A stretch of 64,000 nt of DNA from Fratercula arctica (GCA_947846985.1 CANTUZ010000001.1:185650455-185714454), one strand, 5' to 3'. Positions 1-14,400 are shown, numbered from the stretch's first letter. Numbers and translations are program-made. Notes: generated by a model not told the origin, from the sequence alone.

Positions 1-3000
1 CTCAGGAAAAATTCAAGCTAGTTTACTGAAGATTACACTTCTTTTACTACATGAATAATTGATTTTTGGACTAGTTCCTACAAGCAGATCTTAGAAGACA
101 GATCATGACATTCCAACAGCACGATAAACCTTTTCCATCCAAATTTATTTTTATGAGATTGTTAATATCTACACTGGGCAGACAAAACATCAGCTTCTAT
201 GTTACTAACATGGCCAATGATGATGAAGTATCTGAAATTGAATCAATCGCTCTTTAAAGCTAAAGGAATGAAGTCACCTTGCTGGCTGGGAATTGAAGAT
301 ATGATTTCAAAGAGGCTTGCCAAGCAAACTGGATGATTAGACTTCAAGCTGTGAAGGAGCAACACTGAAGAATATGCTTAATTTTAAACACAAAAGTAAT
401 TTTGCAGAATTCACTGTGACTTAAAAGTAATTATATGCTCCCTGGAACCAACTCTCATCTTTTGCAATTGGACTTTAACACATACATCTGAAGTGTTTCA
501 AGTTCATTTGCTAGATAGCTTGCAATTTTCATATGCTGCTGATTACAGTATAGGATTGTGTTATAAGTCCTCTGGTAATTAATGTGCAATTAGTAAATAG
601 ACACTTTACTTCTAATGCTCTATGAAAGCATAGAAAAATTGTAGAGAAGCCTCTGTTAATTCACAGAACAGATGTAGCATAGTGAGCATGTATTCTGCCT
701 TCCCAAAAATGCCTTTCCGATATGCTTTGTCCTTGGTCCAAAGGCAAAAGATGTGGAAAATTAAGGTCCCTTTAGCACCCATAGATAGTTATTTGGTAGG
801 ACTGATGAGACTGAAAGTGCCAGTGCAGTATGAGGACCCCTTGATTAAGGGTGTAAGATTTGCTCAGGCCACTGGCTGGTGTTCACAGGTCAAGTGATTC
901 TTAATCACCACTGACATCACGTGTGTTAAAACTGGACAAGTGGACACCTATTTCTTGTTATTAATCCCTCAAGGAATCAAGAGTGATGGTTTTTGGATCT
1001 GGTATCTGTAGCTTCTCCACATGCTCAAGCTTATTCAAGGAATCATCACTATGTTATTATGCATTTAATTCCATACTGCAGATGCTCTAGTTAAAATTTC
1101 AGTTCTTTTCCCATCAACAGGCCTTTCAACTGCCCAAGGAGAGTCACCAGTTTTTTGATGTGGAGGACTTCTCTCATCTTAAAATGGCATGTTTCTATAA
1201 TAAGTGAGAACTCATTCGATTGTATAGAGAAGTACAGAGCTTATCTGAAATGAGCGGTCAGACAAGCTTTGTGCTATTATGGTTTTACTTTTTGGCAGTA
1301 AGAGTCCATAGTTATTCCAGCTTTTTCCCCAGTGGCCATGGGATTGTCATAGGAGGATCACCTACAGGACGTTTTTTCCCAGGGTTTATATGTAGATATC
1401 TCTTTCACATGCAGAAGTTTGTAGTACCACTTTTCTACCAGTATGGTTTATTGCCATTCCTTCCGGAGGAAAAAAATCTATAACAACATTAGCATGTTAT
1501 GTGAATTTTCTTCACTTACGCTGTAGTGGGGATTTAGTAATTTAACAGCTGAGTTATAATGATACTTTTTTTGGTTTTGTTTAGATAAGACCTTCACCAA
1601 GAACTATAATCTTATCAGAAATGTTTCTTATAATATACATCATTATAATTACTTCTGGTCAATAGTACAATGAAATTATTTTGTCCTACAAATACTATGT
1701 CTTTAGGGAGAGTTACAACTTCTTATCCCTATGAAAAACCTGCCTTTCTATTGCCTTCATTGAAACTTAGGAATACTGAAGGATATTAATTTCTAAAACT
1801 CTACAGCCTACTTTGGGGAAATGTGATACATTTCTTACACAGTCCTCAACATGCCGTCTCTGCAAAACTCCTGTCCTGTGCTAAGCCAGACCATGGGGTT
1901 ATCTCTGTATTACTAAATAAAATACACCTGACCCTGTTCTCTGACTCTTAAAGGAAGTGTCACATTATGACTTACTTACATTCATATGACCAACCTTTCT
2001 CTTCTTTATCTGCGTTAAACATTGTGGCCGTGTCATACTGTCTATCGGGAGTAAGTGCCTGGCCCATGCTGTCCTCGCAATATGGTATGACTTGGGAGGG
2101 TGGTAGCTGCCACAGCAAAGCCATAGTAAATGCTAAGAGTTAAATACGTTAAACAGTATAAAGAACTGTAAGAGAGTGCTTGAGACTGTCTTGGCCATGT
2201 TTAATTCTCTAACAGAGACTGAGCTTTTGAGACCTTCTGTTAGAGGATGCTGCCTAGGAATTAAGTTTATGCCTGCGCTCAGACTTCACTATAAGATACT
2301 AATTACAAATAACATAATTATGGGCTTGATCAGACACTTTTTCCTAATTCTTTCAATGTTGCTATTACTTAAAATAATGAAACGTTCCTCACTGATTAAT
2401 AACTTTAATAAGTCATTCAGTCGTTTCCTTTTTTTCCATTGAGGCAGCAGAGCTAGTTCCTATGCCCCCTACCCAAGGCTTCAGGATGTGTGGCTTACAA
2501 ACAAAGATGCAGGAGTTGTTTAAATATTCCTTCCAAAAATCCAACCATGACTGACAGTCATTTCCTTACCTGCCTGTTCCTTTTCAGGTATTTTTTGTGT
2601 AGATAAACTTCAAGCCAAAGGCAAAGTTGATATGCATGCCTTACAGTTCTTAACACCTGATAGTATAAAATTTAGCGAAGCAAGTTGGACTGATTTTGCA
2701 AAGCTTGGTTTTTTTGCTTGTTTTACCATGAAACAGAACCAAATATGATAAAAATATGAACTTAAGATTGGAAGGGGACATCTTGGGTCATTGAAACAGT
2801 CATTGAACGGTGTCATGTAACCTTTCGGTTTGTCTTAACATTTTTTACAGGCCTCAAAATACAGGGTTTTTTTAAATTGTTGTTTTAAAGAAGAATAACT
2901 TCCTTTCTTTGAAGGTAAAACTCAATTTTTTCTCCAGAGAACACCCCCTCACTGTTTAAAATTCAGATATTTCTGCTGTGTATAGCCAGATCTCTTTATT

Positions 3001-6000
3001 TCTATTGCACCTAGGCTGTGCACCGTACTTGTAGACCCCTTATTCTGTAAGTTACTTTCCCTCTAGGCTACAGAGGAATTACCTGATTCAGGCACCTTTT
3101 ACCATGCAGAAAGAGCACCCTGCATACAGAACACATCCAAGTCAAATGCAGAAATCAATTTCTTACTGGCTAAAACACAGAAAAGATCACTAGGACTAAC
3201 AGGCTACTCAGCTAAGCATTAGTATGCTCCCCACCTCAATAAGACACCTGAAGAGCATTTGCTGGCCATAGGGGTATCAGTCAAGTAGAGGAAGGCTGGT
3301 TGACTTCTGCTTCTCTTTGGAACAGATTTTGATGGTGCTGAATTGTCATCTTCTGATTCCCTCTTTTTTCCTTAAAGTTTTTATGCCTCTGTATGTTGCT
3401 TTCCTTTCCCCCTTAAACTGCTCAGGATTCCTATCTCAGTAAACCTCTATTTGCAATTTTACCTTTCTTATCTTGCCTGGCTTTACTCTACCGATCCTCT
3501 CAGTGCTCTTTCTCACCTTGCAATCCGCTTAGCAGTCGGAGCTAAGGTTGCACAACTGGCTGTATCAGAGCTGAGCCTTGGATGACTGATGTCTTGGTCA
3601 CAGGCAGCTCTGGCGGTGGGGGCAGGCCTTCAGGAGTGGCTAGAGAGAGGTAGACTTACGGCTATGCCAGCATTAAATACCATTGTATTTAAAGTAATTA
3701 ACATTTCCCATGCATATCAACGTGTTTATGTTCTTGATCTGTCGTTAAAGTTGTTTATGCACAGGCTGTTGTTCTGAACGCATTAAAGATTTTTTATTAC
3801 GTACTTTTTCAAGAAACGTGATTCTGACCCATAAAACTTTCTCTACTAAAATATTGAAATTGTTTCTTTTTTTGGGAAAGTCTGTTTTCTTTCAGTGCAG
3901 CATTAAGGAAAGAGCATGCAGCTGAATCACTTCCACATTAAAAAGTGCAGCTTTTAGGTGTGGTACTCCAGCTAGATATCCCGGCAACACTGCCTATGTA
4001 AGGAGGATATCAGATGTAGAGACAATGAAGAAACTGGATGCAACATCAGAAGGTAATAATATATCCGTTCTTATTGACTGGAAATCTATCCCAAAGGCCT
4101 ATTTCTCTTCCTCTAGAATGTTCTGTTTTCTTATTTTTATTGAGAAGCATTTCTATGGAGATACAGAAGTACATAGTGCTTTTATGGAACATAAAGCAGA
4201 GTTCCGCTTAGTCCCTACCCAAAATGTGGGCTGATTTTTGTCAGGTTTTTTTTGTTTGTTTGGTTTTGGTTGTTTTTTTTTTTAATTGACAATATGGAAA
4301 GAACAGACAGGTAAGGAACGAAAGGCTTAGAGCAGTGGAATTTGAAGACAGGTAGGTAGATTACATTTGCTGATTAATCTATAAAATATAATATGTGTAA
4401 AAGGTTGCAAATAAAATAATTGCAGGCAAATGACTAAGTTATGGCTTTTAAAATCTAGACACAGTTTTTAATTTTCCTGCTAGAAACACCTAAATTAACG
4501 TTTTTCAACAATACGTGCCGGTGATTCAGGGTTGCTGATTAGAAGAGAGAGAGGTTATTCTTATTAGGTTGAATTGCTGAGAAAGATTTTTGTTTGTTTT
4601 GTTTTTTTTCTCATTGAATGTGTCAAATTGGATAAAAACGGTTAAAGAATAGTAACACTTTTTAACTAGAGGCACAAGGAAGAAGTATTATAGTCATGGG
4701 GAAGGTTCAGAAGAGATCTTTAATTTTTTTAAACATAGAGTATATTTGCATGTGTAGGTCAAACAGTGGAACAACACAGGGAGAAATTTTAAAACTAATT
4801 GAAGTGCAAATGTAAACTCATTTCTGGTTGTTATTTCTCTGTAATTTGTTTTGTTTGTTTGTCTAAACACTAATGTGGAGGTAAAATGAGATTTTGGTTT
4901 TAAGGAGGCTAAAATAGCCTCATGAAGATTTGCTATTCCAAAGGAGGGAACAGCAGTGTTGGTGTAAGCAGCCTTACGTGATTCCCTTCCCAATGTTTCC
5001 TCCATATTTCACCATGATGAAATATGAAAGAAAGTGAAACTATGGGCCATTCTAATCCATGCCGATCTTTTCAGACCACAAGAGAGCTCTTCAGATATTA
5101 GGGATTGTTGCTGGGAACCCAGGCAAAATTCAAGATGGCCTCAGTGTGCCTGTGCTGGCGCTGATTCTGTGCTCTCAGACCATACCCAGGCTTGTGGTAA
5201 AGGCAAGCGACCTTCAGAGCTGTTGGTGCCATGCTGGCATGCTCAGTGCCTTTGTATTTAGAGCTCAACTAGACCAAGAGTATAGAAAACAAAATGCAAA
5301 TGAGATTTACTTAACACAAAAGTATGTTTTGGAAAAACTAGAATAAGAAACATATCGCAATCTAATGCAACACTGGAACAGACAAAATTATATGAAAAAT
5401 GTACAACAGAAGCTCAAACTGTATTTAATTCCTAAACTGTTGTATAGGTACAAACATGTTCAAGCATAAAATTACTTTGCCATATTTTCTTCAGAAGGTG
5501 AGTTTTCAGGGAACATTCTGTGAATCACTAAGACTGCTCTGGAGTCTTTTTGGAGCACCACGAAGAAAAAAACAAAGATGGTAATAGCAGTAGAAGTGTC
5601 ATCACTGGGATAAAGTACCAGTTATCCTGCATGGCAAACATTAGTTCCGGATATGTGAAATAAATGATGATCAGTTAAATTGTTACGGTCAGTATACGTG
5701 CATGCACATACATACATGTGCAGGGACGAAACTGTGTTTCTTCATCACGAAGGAAAAAGCCCCACACCAGTAGAAGGAAGACTTTAAAATTCATAAGCCA
5801 GACAACTGATGGCAAAACATTGGTCCTTGTGCCACAATCAGCAGTGACAGATTTTGTTTGTCACCAACACCTGTCAGCTATGTGCTCTTTAAAAATACTT
5901 TTGACACCAGAAACTGAAAAGGACTTCTTGGTTTTAAGCTTATTATTCATCTTCCATACCTCTTCCAGCCAAGGAAACCAAACCAGGATGGTCCCACAAC

Positions 6001-6610
6001 TTTTTAACACTAGTGAAAAAGCTGGCAGATAATTACAGTATCCTTTGTATGGAACACGTCCTGTCAATCTCTACTGTGTAGTGTATTCCAATTTATTACT
6101 TTTTGAATTTACAAAATAGCTAAAAGGAAAACAACATCTCCTTCATGTCGTCAACCCATCTTTTTCAGCAGAGGTACTGCAGAGTTCAGAAGCTGCATCG
6201 GCAAACACTGCCTGGTTATTGCAGTCCTTAACTTTACCAATTATTGTTAAGAGCGCAAGTGCCTAGCACACAGCAGGGAAAATGAAGCACCTTGGAAATT
6301 ACTTCAAAGAAGCTGCAGAGAAGAGAAATCAGGTCTGAATTCCTTTTCTCAAAGGTGCTTGCCTCCGGTTGGGATTCTTAGATCTCAGCTTTCTCCCTGC
6401 TGAAGTAGCTTCATTTTAGTGTAGCTGAAAAAACTGAAAGGTAGCTCTACAGATGGTACTGGTTTAATTACAATTTGCAGGGTAATGCAAACTGCAGTCT
6501 ATTTTCTCTAGATTGAAAAAAAAAACAAAACAAACACACAACAAAAACTTGTTGTTTCTCCAGGGATAAGCATCTTTAAGACTGCATGCTGGTTTTCAGT
6601 TCTTCACATG
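1..6610. other. Intergenic DNA, no gene recognised
   Basis: AT-rich, without tRNA, rRNA or recognisable coding sequence. The longest open frames (for example 5059-5346 plus and 4694-5005 minus) are within chance length. A segment 3949-4051 has exon-like borders but no recognised product. Confidence 0.6.
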
Positions 6611-7345
6611 GAATTTGGTCGGAATGGATCTTTGTAAGTCATCTAGTCCAGACTCCCACTTGTAGCAAGACTGTTGCCGAATCTAAGTTGTGTCAGCTGT
6701 GACTGCATCTAGCTGAGTCTTGAAAATCTCTGGGAATGGAGTTTCCATGGCCTTTCTGGGTAACCTGTTTTAAGGTTCACTATCTTCCTGATGGGCAAGT
6801 TTTTCCTAATGCCCAATATAAACTTCAATTTGAGGCCATTGACTGAAAAGTTTGACACCATTATTTTTGTAACTCCCTTTCAGTTGGTTCTTGTAGGCTG
6901 CAGTTAGTTCCTCTCGGCCTTCATCTTCTCCTTGTCCGGCTAAACAAGAGTTTTTCCCTCAACCTCTCCTTATAGGCCACGTGTCCTCTGCCTCAAGAGC
7001 CTTCTCCTGTACTTTCTCCAGTTATCTTAAATTTTTGCTCAAACTAGGTGGAACAAAGATAGATACACTCTTCCAAGCGTGCCTCACCAATGCCAAGTAG
7101 CAAGAGATGTAGTCACTTCCTGCATTTTGCTGGCTGTAATCCTCCTAATGTGTGTGGTGTTTGCTTTACATGAGCACTTTATTGGCTTATGTGCAACTTG
7201 AGACCCACCACGATGACCCCAGCAGCTTTTCAACAGGGTTGCTTTTCAGCCAGTTGGTTCCCAGTCTGTTGTGATACATCCCAGTTTTCTGCCTCAGGTG
7301 CTGAACTTTGCACTTCTCACGGAACTTCATGAAGTTTCTGTTGGC
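6611..7345 (-). mobile_element. CR1 LINE fragment, 3' end, diverged
   Basis: Read on the plus strand it follows the reverse-complemented CR1 3' region. Landmarks in order are GTAAGTCATCTAGTCCA, TTTTTCCTAATGCCCAA, TTCTCCTTGTCC, a 'caccaatgccaagtag' block and 'cttcatgaagtttctgttggctcgatcc'. Many substitutions and small deletions; the reading frame is lost. Confidence 0.8.
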
Positions 7346-9419
7346 TCGATCCCCAGTATCTCGTCAAACTGAAAGTGATATTTTTCAGAACAGAGTTTTT
7401 CATTCAATGTCTGTAATGCTGTAGAATTAATCTGGTACTTGCAAAGTTTGAAGTACTGTAGTGGCAAAGAACTTTGTAATAAGTATTTCCAAACAAAATC
7501 TTTGCCAGAAATTGCCACTTTGTTGTACTTGTTTCATTGCTGTAGAAGTTAGGTTTCATCTGTGGAAATGGTGAAATGTAGGAATGAGCAAGACTTATGC
7601 TTTAACCGTAACCTTGTTTTCTCTAACCTTGAAGCCACTTTCAGGTTCGAATTAGTCTGTGGTCTAATTTTATAGCAGATATGATGGATCCTAAAAGAAA
7701 TTTTGAAGAGAGCTAAATTGACGCGAGGTGTTCCAGGGTGAGACCTAGAATTGTTTGTAGTGACGGATGTTTGCAGATCTCTGAAGAGATTCTATATGAA
7801 TCAAGAACATCTACACTCAGATTTGCAAATTAAATCTCTGCTCATTTCATTTGGGCTTAACAACTTGAGGAGGGGGAATAATATTAACCTTATCCCCTTT
7901 TTAGAAATGTACCAATGTTGATTGAATTATACCTTTATTGCTATCAAATGCCGTTTACCAGCTGGTAGGGTAGTATGCCCAAGACTTTGCCTATTGCTCT
8001 TTCACAGCATGGTTACAACTTCATAACAAAATCACAGTGTCATAGAGGCAAAACCACAGCTGTTTAAGCCCATAAAATAAGTGGTTTACAAGAAAAAGCA
8101 TAATCAGTACTATCAAGTATTTTGTCAATTATATTAGCAACAGAAAAATAGAAAACGATGCCTATTTGACAAGAGACTGTTTTTTAAGATGTTATATTTG
8201 CATAATGCTCGTCTTTTCATATTATAGAAAGCAACAAGACATCATAAAAGAGATATATCCATTATTCATGAATTTAAATAATCTGACTTGCATGTGGAAA
8301 ATAAGGCTGAACTAGATTTTATATTGTTATAGTGTTGTTTTTTTTAAAAAAAATACAGGCAATTATTGTTTTTTGTGTTTTTTTTTTTTTTTTTAACTAA
8401 TCCCGTTTCTTCAGAGGCTGATTCATTGTATGATCCTGCAGTTAGTAAATTAAATATTTTCTTATTAACTTCAGTGTAATTGACACCTTGTATGACTCAG
8501 AGTGCTGAGGGTAAACAACTCAGGCAGAATTATCCTGTCACATCTGTGGGGCTGATCAGACGTAAACATCAGTCATGACAGTTTAGGTTTGCTGTAGTGC
8601 GTGTGACTTCTCCAGATGCCCCTGTGTTATAAGCAGGGATGTCAACTGAGACTTCTTACCAGATCTATGTTGGTTTCAAAAGATAAAAGTAATTTGGAAA
8701 AAAAGAGTAATGTTTTTCTATTGCTCCATCTTGGTTTTTAGGCAAAAACTCTTTATCTCAGCACAGAATTAGTGACTAGATGTAATTATCAGCAGAAGGG
8801 GCATAAAGCAGACTAGTCCGTATCTGTTTACCTAAATAATATATGGAACAACAGTACTACAAAAAATAACGCCTGGAATTTGGTTAGTTCAAACCCCTTG
8901 CATCTCTGTGTTTTTTCAGCTCTCCTGAGTATGTTCCAGGTGCTCTTTCTGTGGGCTTTGTAGCCATTTCCTGAACATAAACTCTTCTGTCTTTCCAGTG
9001 GGAAAATCGCAGTGAAGCAGCTCTGTTGCTCAGCGCAACAGCTCTGCAGCTGCGACATGCAGCTCTGAGATGCAGATGAGAGTCTGTTGCTTCAGTTCTG
9101 AAGCTCCATCGTCTCCCTCCCGCAGGCGCCCCAGGGACATGTTAGAATCCGCGCAGGAACTCACTTGAAAAGGAAAGAATAGGTATCTACTTTACAGAAA
9201 GGATGATGATTCAAGTTGTGTTGTCAATATGGATTCCGCGACTAGACCAGCTTCCCATTGTGATCCTGTGGTTCTGTGGTATAAATCCATGATTTATAAA
9301 AAATGTTGAAAAACACTCTCATTTCCTCTCAGCTTATTTATTGTTTCCTAACACTGTTAGCATTATCATCAGTTACAGCACATAGAACTGTGGTTTTAAT
9401 GTCAAGACCTTTTCTTTGG
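7346..9419. other. Intergenic DNA, no gene recognised
   Basis: AT-rich, with a 17-base T run near 8378-8394; otherwise only a possible CR1 remnant at 9230-9285. Confidence 0.6.
9230..9285 (+). mobile_element. Possible CR1 3'-terminal remnant
   Basis: 'gactagaccagcttccc...gatcctgtggttctgtgg' resembles the CR1 end (GACTAGATGATCT...ATTCTATGATTCTATGA) on the plus strand. Short and degraded; could be chance. Confidence 0.3.
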
Positions 9420-9600
9420 TGAGCAGTACAGTTAGTTTGGAACTCAAGACGTTGTTCCTTTCTGCATGCGTTACCTTGCATTTACCAAGATTTAATGTTG
9501 TCTGCTTGACACGCAGACTTACTGTGACTTCATTTCTCAGTTCCTCTAGACCTCCTCCCGTCAACATTCTGCACTAGCATGAGATCTCGTTCTGCATTTC
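9420..9600 (-). mobile_element. Old CR1-like LINE fragment
   Basis: The 'ttaccttgcatttaccaagatttaatgtt' region and what follows resembles the widespread reptile/bird CR1 motif around 'ctttgcatttatcaacattgaatttcat' in reverse orientation. Heavily mutated; it lies directly beside the palindrome. Confidence 0.5.
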
Positions 9601-9669
9601 TCAGTTTAGATGAGATGAAGGCTGTGGCTCTTACTTGAAAGTACCTGTTTCTGTAGGAAGCCTGCTTAT

Positions 9670-9825
9670 CCTTAATTTACTCAGTTTTGAAGAATTAAGT
9701 GTTTTTTCTAAGACAATATACATTCTGAGCACCGGTAAATGCTTGCGACCTTACGTTTACCAGTGCTCAGAATGTATATTGTCTTAGAAAAAACACTTAA
9801 TTCTTCAAAACTGAGTAAATTAAGG
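9670..9825. repeat. Long near-perfect palindrome (72-bp arms, 12-bp spacer)
   Basis: The left arm 9670-9741 pairs with the right arm 9754-9825. There are two mismatches (9733/9762 and 9740/9755), and the outer 61 bp are perfect. The spacer is 9742-9753. Homology continues outward: 9629-9650 resembles the reverse complement of 9826-9849, with about 19 bp (9651-9669) present only on the left. It could form a cruciform in DNA or a long hairpin in RNA. No terminal motifs of a known transposon recognised. Confidence 0.97.
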
Positions 9826-9849
9826 AAACAGATACTGCAAGTAAGAAAT

Positions 9850-11167
9850 TTATATCTTTGGGAATACTCTTAGAAATGCTGCGGTAAGGAATCCTTCCTC
9901 TTGAAAATGTCAAATGTTTTGTTTCATGGCTTGGGCCATTCGCTTCGAATGTTGGAGAACTGCTTCAGTACTTCCCTTTTCCTGGAGAGGATTTGAGTTA
10001 AGTCATAGGACTTCCAAAGCAGGCAGTTTTAGCTCAGTGAAAGCGTGCTCTCAGTCTCTGCTTGAAATTGCTCCACTTTTAAGTGGCACACTTAAATATT
10101 CTTTGGGCCAGAAAGAGAGAATGCATGTTGTAAGGTAAGACTTTGGATTTAATCCCCAATCATTTGGTTGTTTCAGTGTTTTCTATCAAAAACAGTGTGT
10201 GTCTCCTCTACTGGTGAAAATGTGGAGATCCCTTGTTTTGACTGTCACTGCTGGATTTAAGTGCATGTGTTTGATTTAAATTCCAGTTTGGGCACCTGTA
10301 TCCTGCTATGAAACTGTAATTAAACACTTCCCGACTTAGGCAACAGCTGAACCAGCATTTTAGAATCTAAATTTTGGACTTTGGCACTGAAAACAGATAG
10401 TGGAGGTACCTAAACGCTGCGATGGTTTGTCTTGCACACGTGTGTGAATTTTGGGACTATTTATAAGCTTAAATTGTTTTTCCATTTAGCTCAAGTATGC
10501 GATTTGATTAATCAGCATTAGACATTTTGATTCCTTTACCTAACTTCAAGTTTGAGAAAGCTGCTGTGAACTCGCACCCTTCAGCATAATACACCTCGTA
10601 TTTCAGTCTTGCTGTCTTATTTCCATTTAAATCAGTGGCTGTAGGAATAGGAATGTTCACATGTTTTGCTTGAATTATGAAAGATTTGTTTCTTTCACGT
10701 TGAAGTTTCTTGAACTCACGTTTTGGTGGCTTTCCAAGCTATTTTTCAAAGTGCTTATTTAAAAGTTAATAGACTTAACTCTTAAGTATCATCCTCTAAC
10801 AGGAAGTTTTTGTTATCACTATAGGATATGCTTCCTGCAGCTCAGGGTTAGGTAATGCTCCATTAGTCTCATCAAGTCTATGTGATCATTTAGATCCATT
10901 TTGTTACAGAGACAAAGAGGAGAACATGTGGACGTGTACGTGGTGCAGTGCCAGCAGTCAGCTGAAGTAAAATGATCATGCAGCTTTTTTAGAGAACGAA
11001 TTCCTAGATTATTGGCATGGATTACCTGGTGAAAACTTTTTAACATCGTGGAATTGTAGGTTTATAAATTATTACACTTTACTGTTTAGCCTAGTCATTA
11101 CTAGGAAAATAAAACAAGTTTCCTGCAGTAACATGTATCAGTTTTGGACTGAGATTGTTTTATGCTT
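9850..11167. other. Intergenic DNA, nothing recognised
   Basis: Lies between the palindrome and a CR1 copy. No coding, RNA or repeat feature could be supported. Confidence 0.6.
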
Positions 11168-11486
11168 AGTCACAGAGTCACAGAATGGCAGGGGTTGGAA
11201 GGGACCTCTGGAGATCATCTAGTCCAACCCCCCCTGCCAGAGCAGGGTCACCTAGAGCAGGTTGCACAGGAACACGTCCAGGCGGGTTTTGAATATCTCC
11301 AGAGAAGGAGACCCCGCCACCTCTCTGGGCAGCCTGTTCCAGTGCTCTGCCACCCTCAAAGTAAAGAAGTTCCTCCTCATGTTTAGGTGGAACTTCCTAT
11401 GTTCAAGTTTGTGCCCGTTACCTCTTGTCCTGTCACTGGGCACCACTGAAAAGAGCCTGGCCCCATCTTCCTGACATCTACCCTTT
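11168..11486 (-). mobile_element. CR1 LINE fragment with ORF2 C-terminus
   Basis: The plus strand shows the reversed CR1 end: CACAGAATGGCAGGGGTTGG, AAGGGACCTCTGGAGATCAT and CTAGTCCAACCCCCC. The minus strand keeps an open frame for the reverse-transcriptase polyprotein C-terminus (ARLFSVVPSDRTRGNGHKL, then HWNRLPREVAGSPSLEIFK), ending in a stop near 11252. It is truncated at 5' near 11486, as usual for CR1. A relatively young copy. Confidence 0.95.
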
Positions 11487-14400
11487 AAGTCACATATCAG
11501 TTTGAAATGCAGTTTAATGAACCTAATTCCTTCAAAACTGGAAGATTTAACTTCTGACATGTTCAGACTTTTGCAAAAGTAATGGTCTGAATTTCGTGGC
11601 CTGTAGTTGCAACTAGGACTGAAGTAATGTGGAGTATCAAAAGTTCTCCTGAAGTCTCTCAGTACCGTGCAGAGTTGGCATTGCAAGATGCATCCCTGCA
11701 CTGAGAGACCAGGCTTCCTGATTTAAGATATAGTTACTTAAAAAATAATTGAAGGGGGATTCCTGTCCTTGGTGGAACCTTGTGCTCTGCTTTCGTTGAG
11801 TTTAGCAGAGGTCTGGCTGCCTGGTGTAGCTGGCTTTGCATCCATGTAAAAGTTTGGACAATCGCACTTTCCAGAGCAGTCAGCAGCAGACTTGCAGTGG
11901 AGAAGCAGCAATGCATATTGGAGATGGAAAGAGTCTGAGAAATGGCAGCATGTATCTTCAAGAAGTGTATTATATTTGTGTTTCTGATTGGTACTCATTT
12001 TGGTGGCATTCGCACAAGTTATCCTTGCTAAGGATTAACCTGACCTGTGTCACAGCTCTTGGTGTCAAGCTGCATCTAATCATCAGAGCATCAGTGCCAG
12101 TATTTATTCATTTTCTATCTCAAGACACTTTGAAATATTTGACAAGAGGATTGCTGTAATGGATTTTCAAAATAATATTGTCCGATACTGCTGACATACT
12201 TTTATCGTAAATATAGTCAAATGGAGGAATGCATTCTTTTGCATTATTTTTCTTTGGTTTACATTTAAGGTATAGATGCCTGAATTATATTTCTCCTTTG
12301 TGATTTAATATAATATATTTGATTAAGGACCATATTAAATTACTTCTGTTTTAAAAATATTCTCTGATTCTGGGTTAACTACTTTTTTATTATTATTCTC
12401 TGCGCATATATATATATAAATTTTTTTTTTTTTTTTTACCACTGACATTCCCTGTGTTTATTCAGGAAACACTTTTGTTCAGGGAATTGAAATCTGTTCC
12501 TCTCCTTGGTTTTTGTAGGATTGGAAATCTTCTATTACATTCTCACTTATAAAAAGGGAAATCCTGATAATTCTCTTGGTGCTTCTTTTACTTTCTCTGT
12601 GGCAACGATGGTTCTGTAGACAACAGAGACCACATCTGGCTGCTGCTGAAGCCAGAGAAGTCTTTCTCTCTTAATCTCAACGGAGAGTGAATCAGATTTC
12701 ATGAGAATGGATGATAGCTGTTAGATCAAAGGTACCAGTACGTTGCTGTGGGATGAAGATGTATCGCAGCACTCTGTGCTCTCCGTTCCTTGGATGAAGA
12801 GCCCAGCTGTAACACAGTACGATCCAGTGCTGCAGCTTCAGACTGCAAGAGCCAATACTACTACACTTAAGCAGCCTGATCAAAACCGAGAATTTGCAAG
12901 AATGCTGAGACTTCAACAAGTTTAAATACAAAAATCTATATATCTAGAGTTCTTTTCTATTTGAAATTTAAAAAACAAACCAAAACATTTTCCATTTAGA
13001 AAGTGGAAACTGTCTGCTTTCTTACTGCTGAATTCCCCAGCTGTTTGCAACTCTTAGGTCTTCTTCCTGGAGCAGGAAGACCTCCGTCTCACCAGAAGAG
13101 TAATCCCTGGCTGTGATTGAAGGCACTGTGCCTGTACCTTGGCTGAGGGCTTCGTCTGAGGATTTCCTGTGTAGTATTTGTGAGATACTTCGCATCTTAA
13201 CTCACACCTGTATCAACATTTGCAGCCCTAAAATGAGACTACAAGCTGGGAGGAAAGACTGTTTGGGGTGCTACAGGGCTGATAGCAGTCAGCATCCTCT
13301 GGGAGGTGCTAGTGCTTTACGGTATTGCATTCCCAGCTCGTACATTGTGGGGCGTATCTTCCTGAGGAGGCACCGAATGCCATTTATTCTTACCGAACTT
13401 GGGGAACCTGAGAAGGAGCGCTCTTGAAAAACTGGTCGCTTAAAGGCATTATACTCATTATAGTCAAAGCATTAAAACATTATATTTACTCTTTTTAGAT
13501 CAGTTATCTGTGTGGCACTGTTAGAGGATTTAGAATTACTGCTAATTTAAAAATAATAATATAATAATAATCTAGAATCTTTGCAAACTTCCCTTTCCAG
13601 TACAGAAAGAAGGATTTTAGCCAGAAAAACAGAACATTGTTTCTGCATTTAACAGTCCCTGTGACAGCACGTCCATCTACGATGGTAGTAAACAAGAAAA
13701 CCATCTCAGTCGCTTGTTTTTATCCAAGCATAGTTGCGCACACCTTGTTTTACCTGACATATAATTATGACCATAACGCAGCTAATCTGGAGGTGATCCT
13801 CTGTTCCTTCAGAGGACAAACAATGTAAAGAGAAGAGATTTACCAGGGCCGTATCAATAAAGTAAGCGTCCACATATTTTTCTTGTCGACCTTTCAAGTG
13901 CTTAGCGGTTATTTAATCTTGCTCAAAAGAGCCAATTATTGTAGCACCATAGTATTTGATCTTCATTTTTCTCAGTGTAAATACTTCAGATAACTGCTGT
14001 GGCTACCTCGGTACCTGCTTTGGATCCTGCAGGGACGGTTGGTCTTTGCGAGTCTTGAGGAGCAGTGGCTTCTTCCCGTGCTCTCCCTCCTCTTGCTTTC
14101 GCTCCAGGTGGAACGGCTTGGGCAGCTGCCCTTACCTGTCTGTCACCTCTGCAATTAAAAACCTCCTGCTGTCTTTTATGCACAGATTAGAAACCAGTGT
14201 TGTTTATGTGGCAACCCTGTAGCAGGTAAAAAAAGAGGCAAAGGTTAAATTGAAATTTTGGCATAGATCTGCTTTTCACGCTTTTTTTAATACTTCAAAA
14301 AATTAGCAGGCCTGTTGTGTCACCTCAATCCACTTCAAGTATTTAGCTGCTTTTTAAAGCAGCACTAAAGCTTTATAGTAAAAGGACTTTATTTTAGTAT

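Noticed and set aside
3949..4051. Exon-like segment with GTGCAG acceptor and CAGAAG|GTAATA donor
   Set aside because: Poor pyrimidine tract before the acceptor, product not recognised and no companion exon found.
7641..7653. GGTTCGAATTA, resembling a tRNA B box
   Set aside because: No matching A box, acceptor stem or anticodon arm around it.
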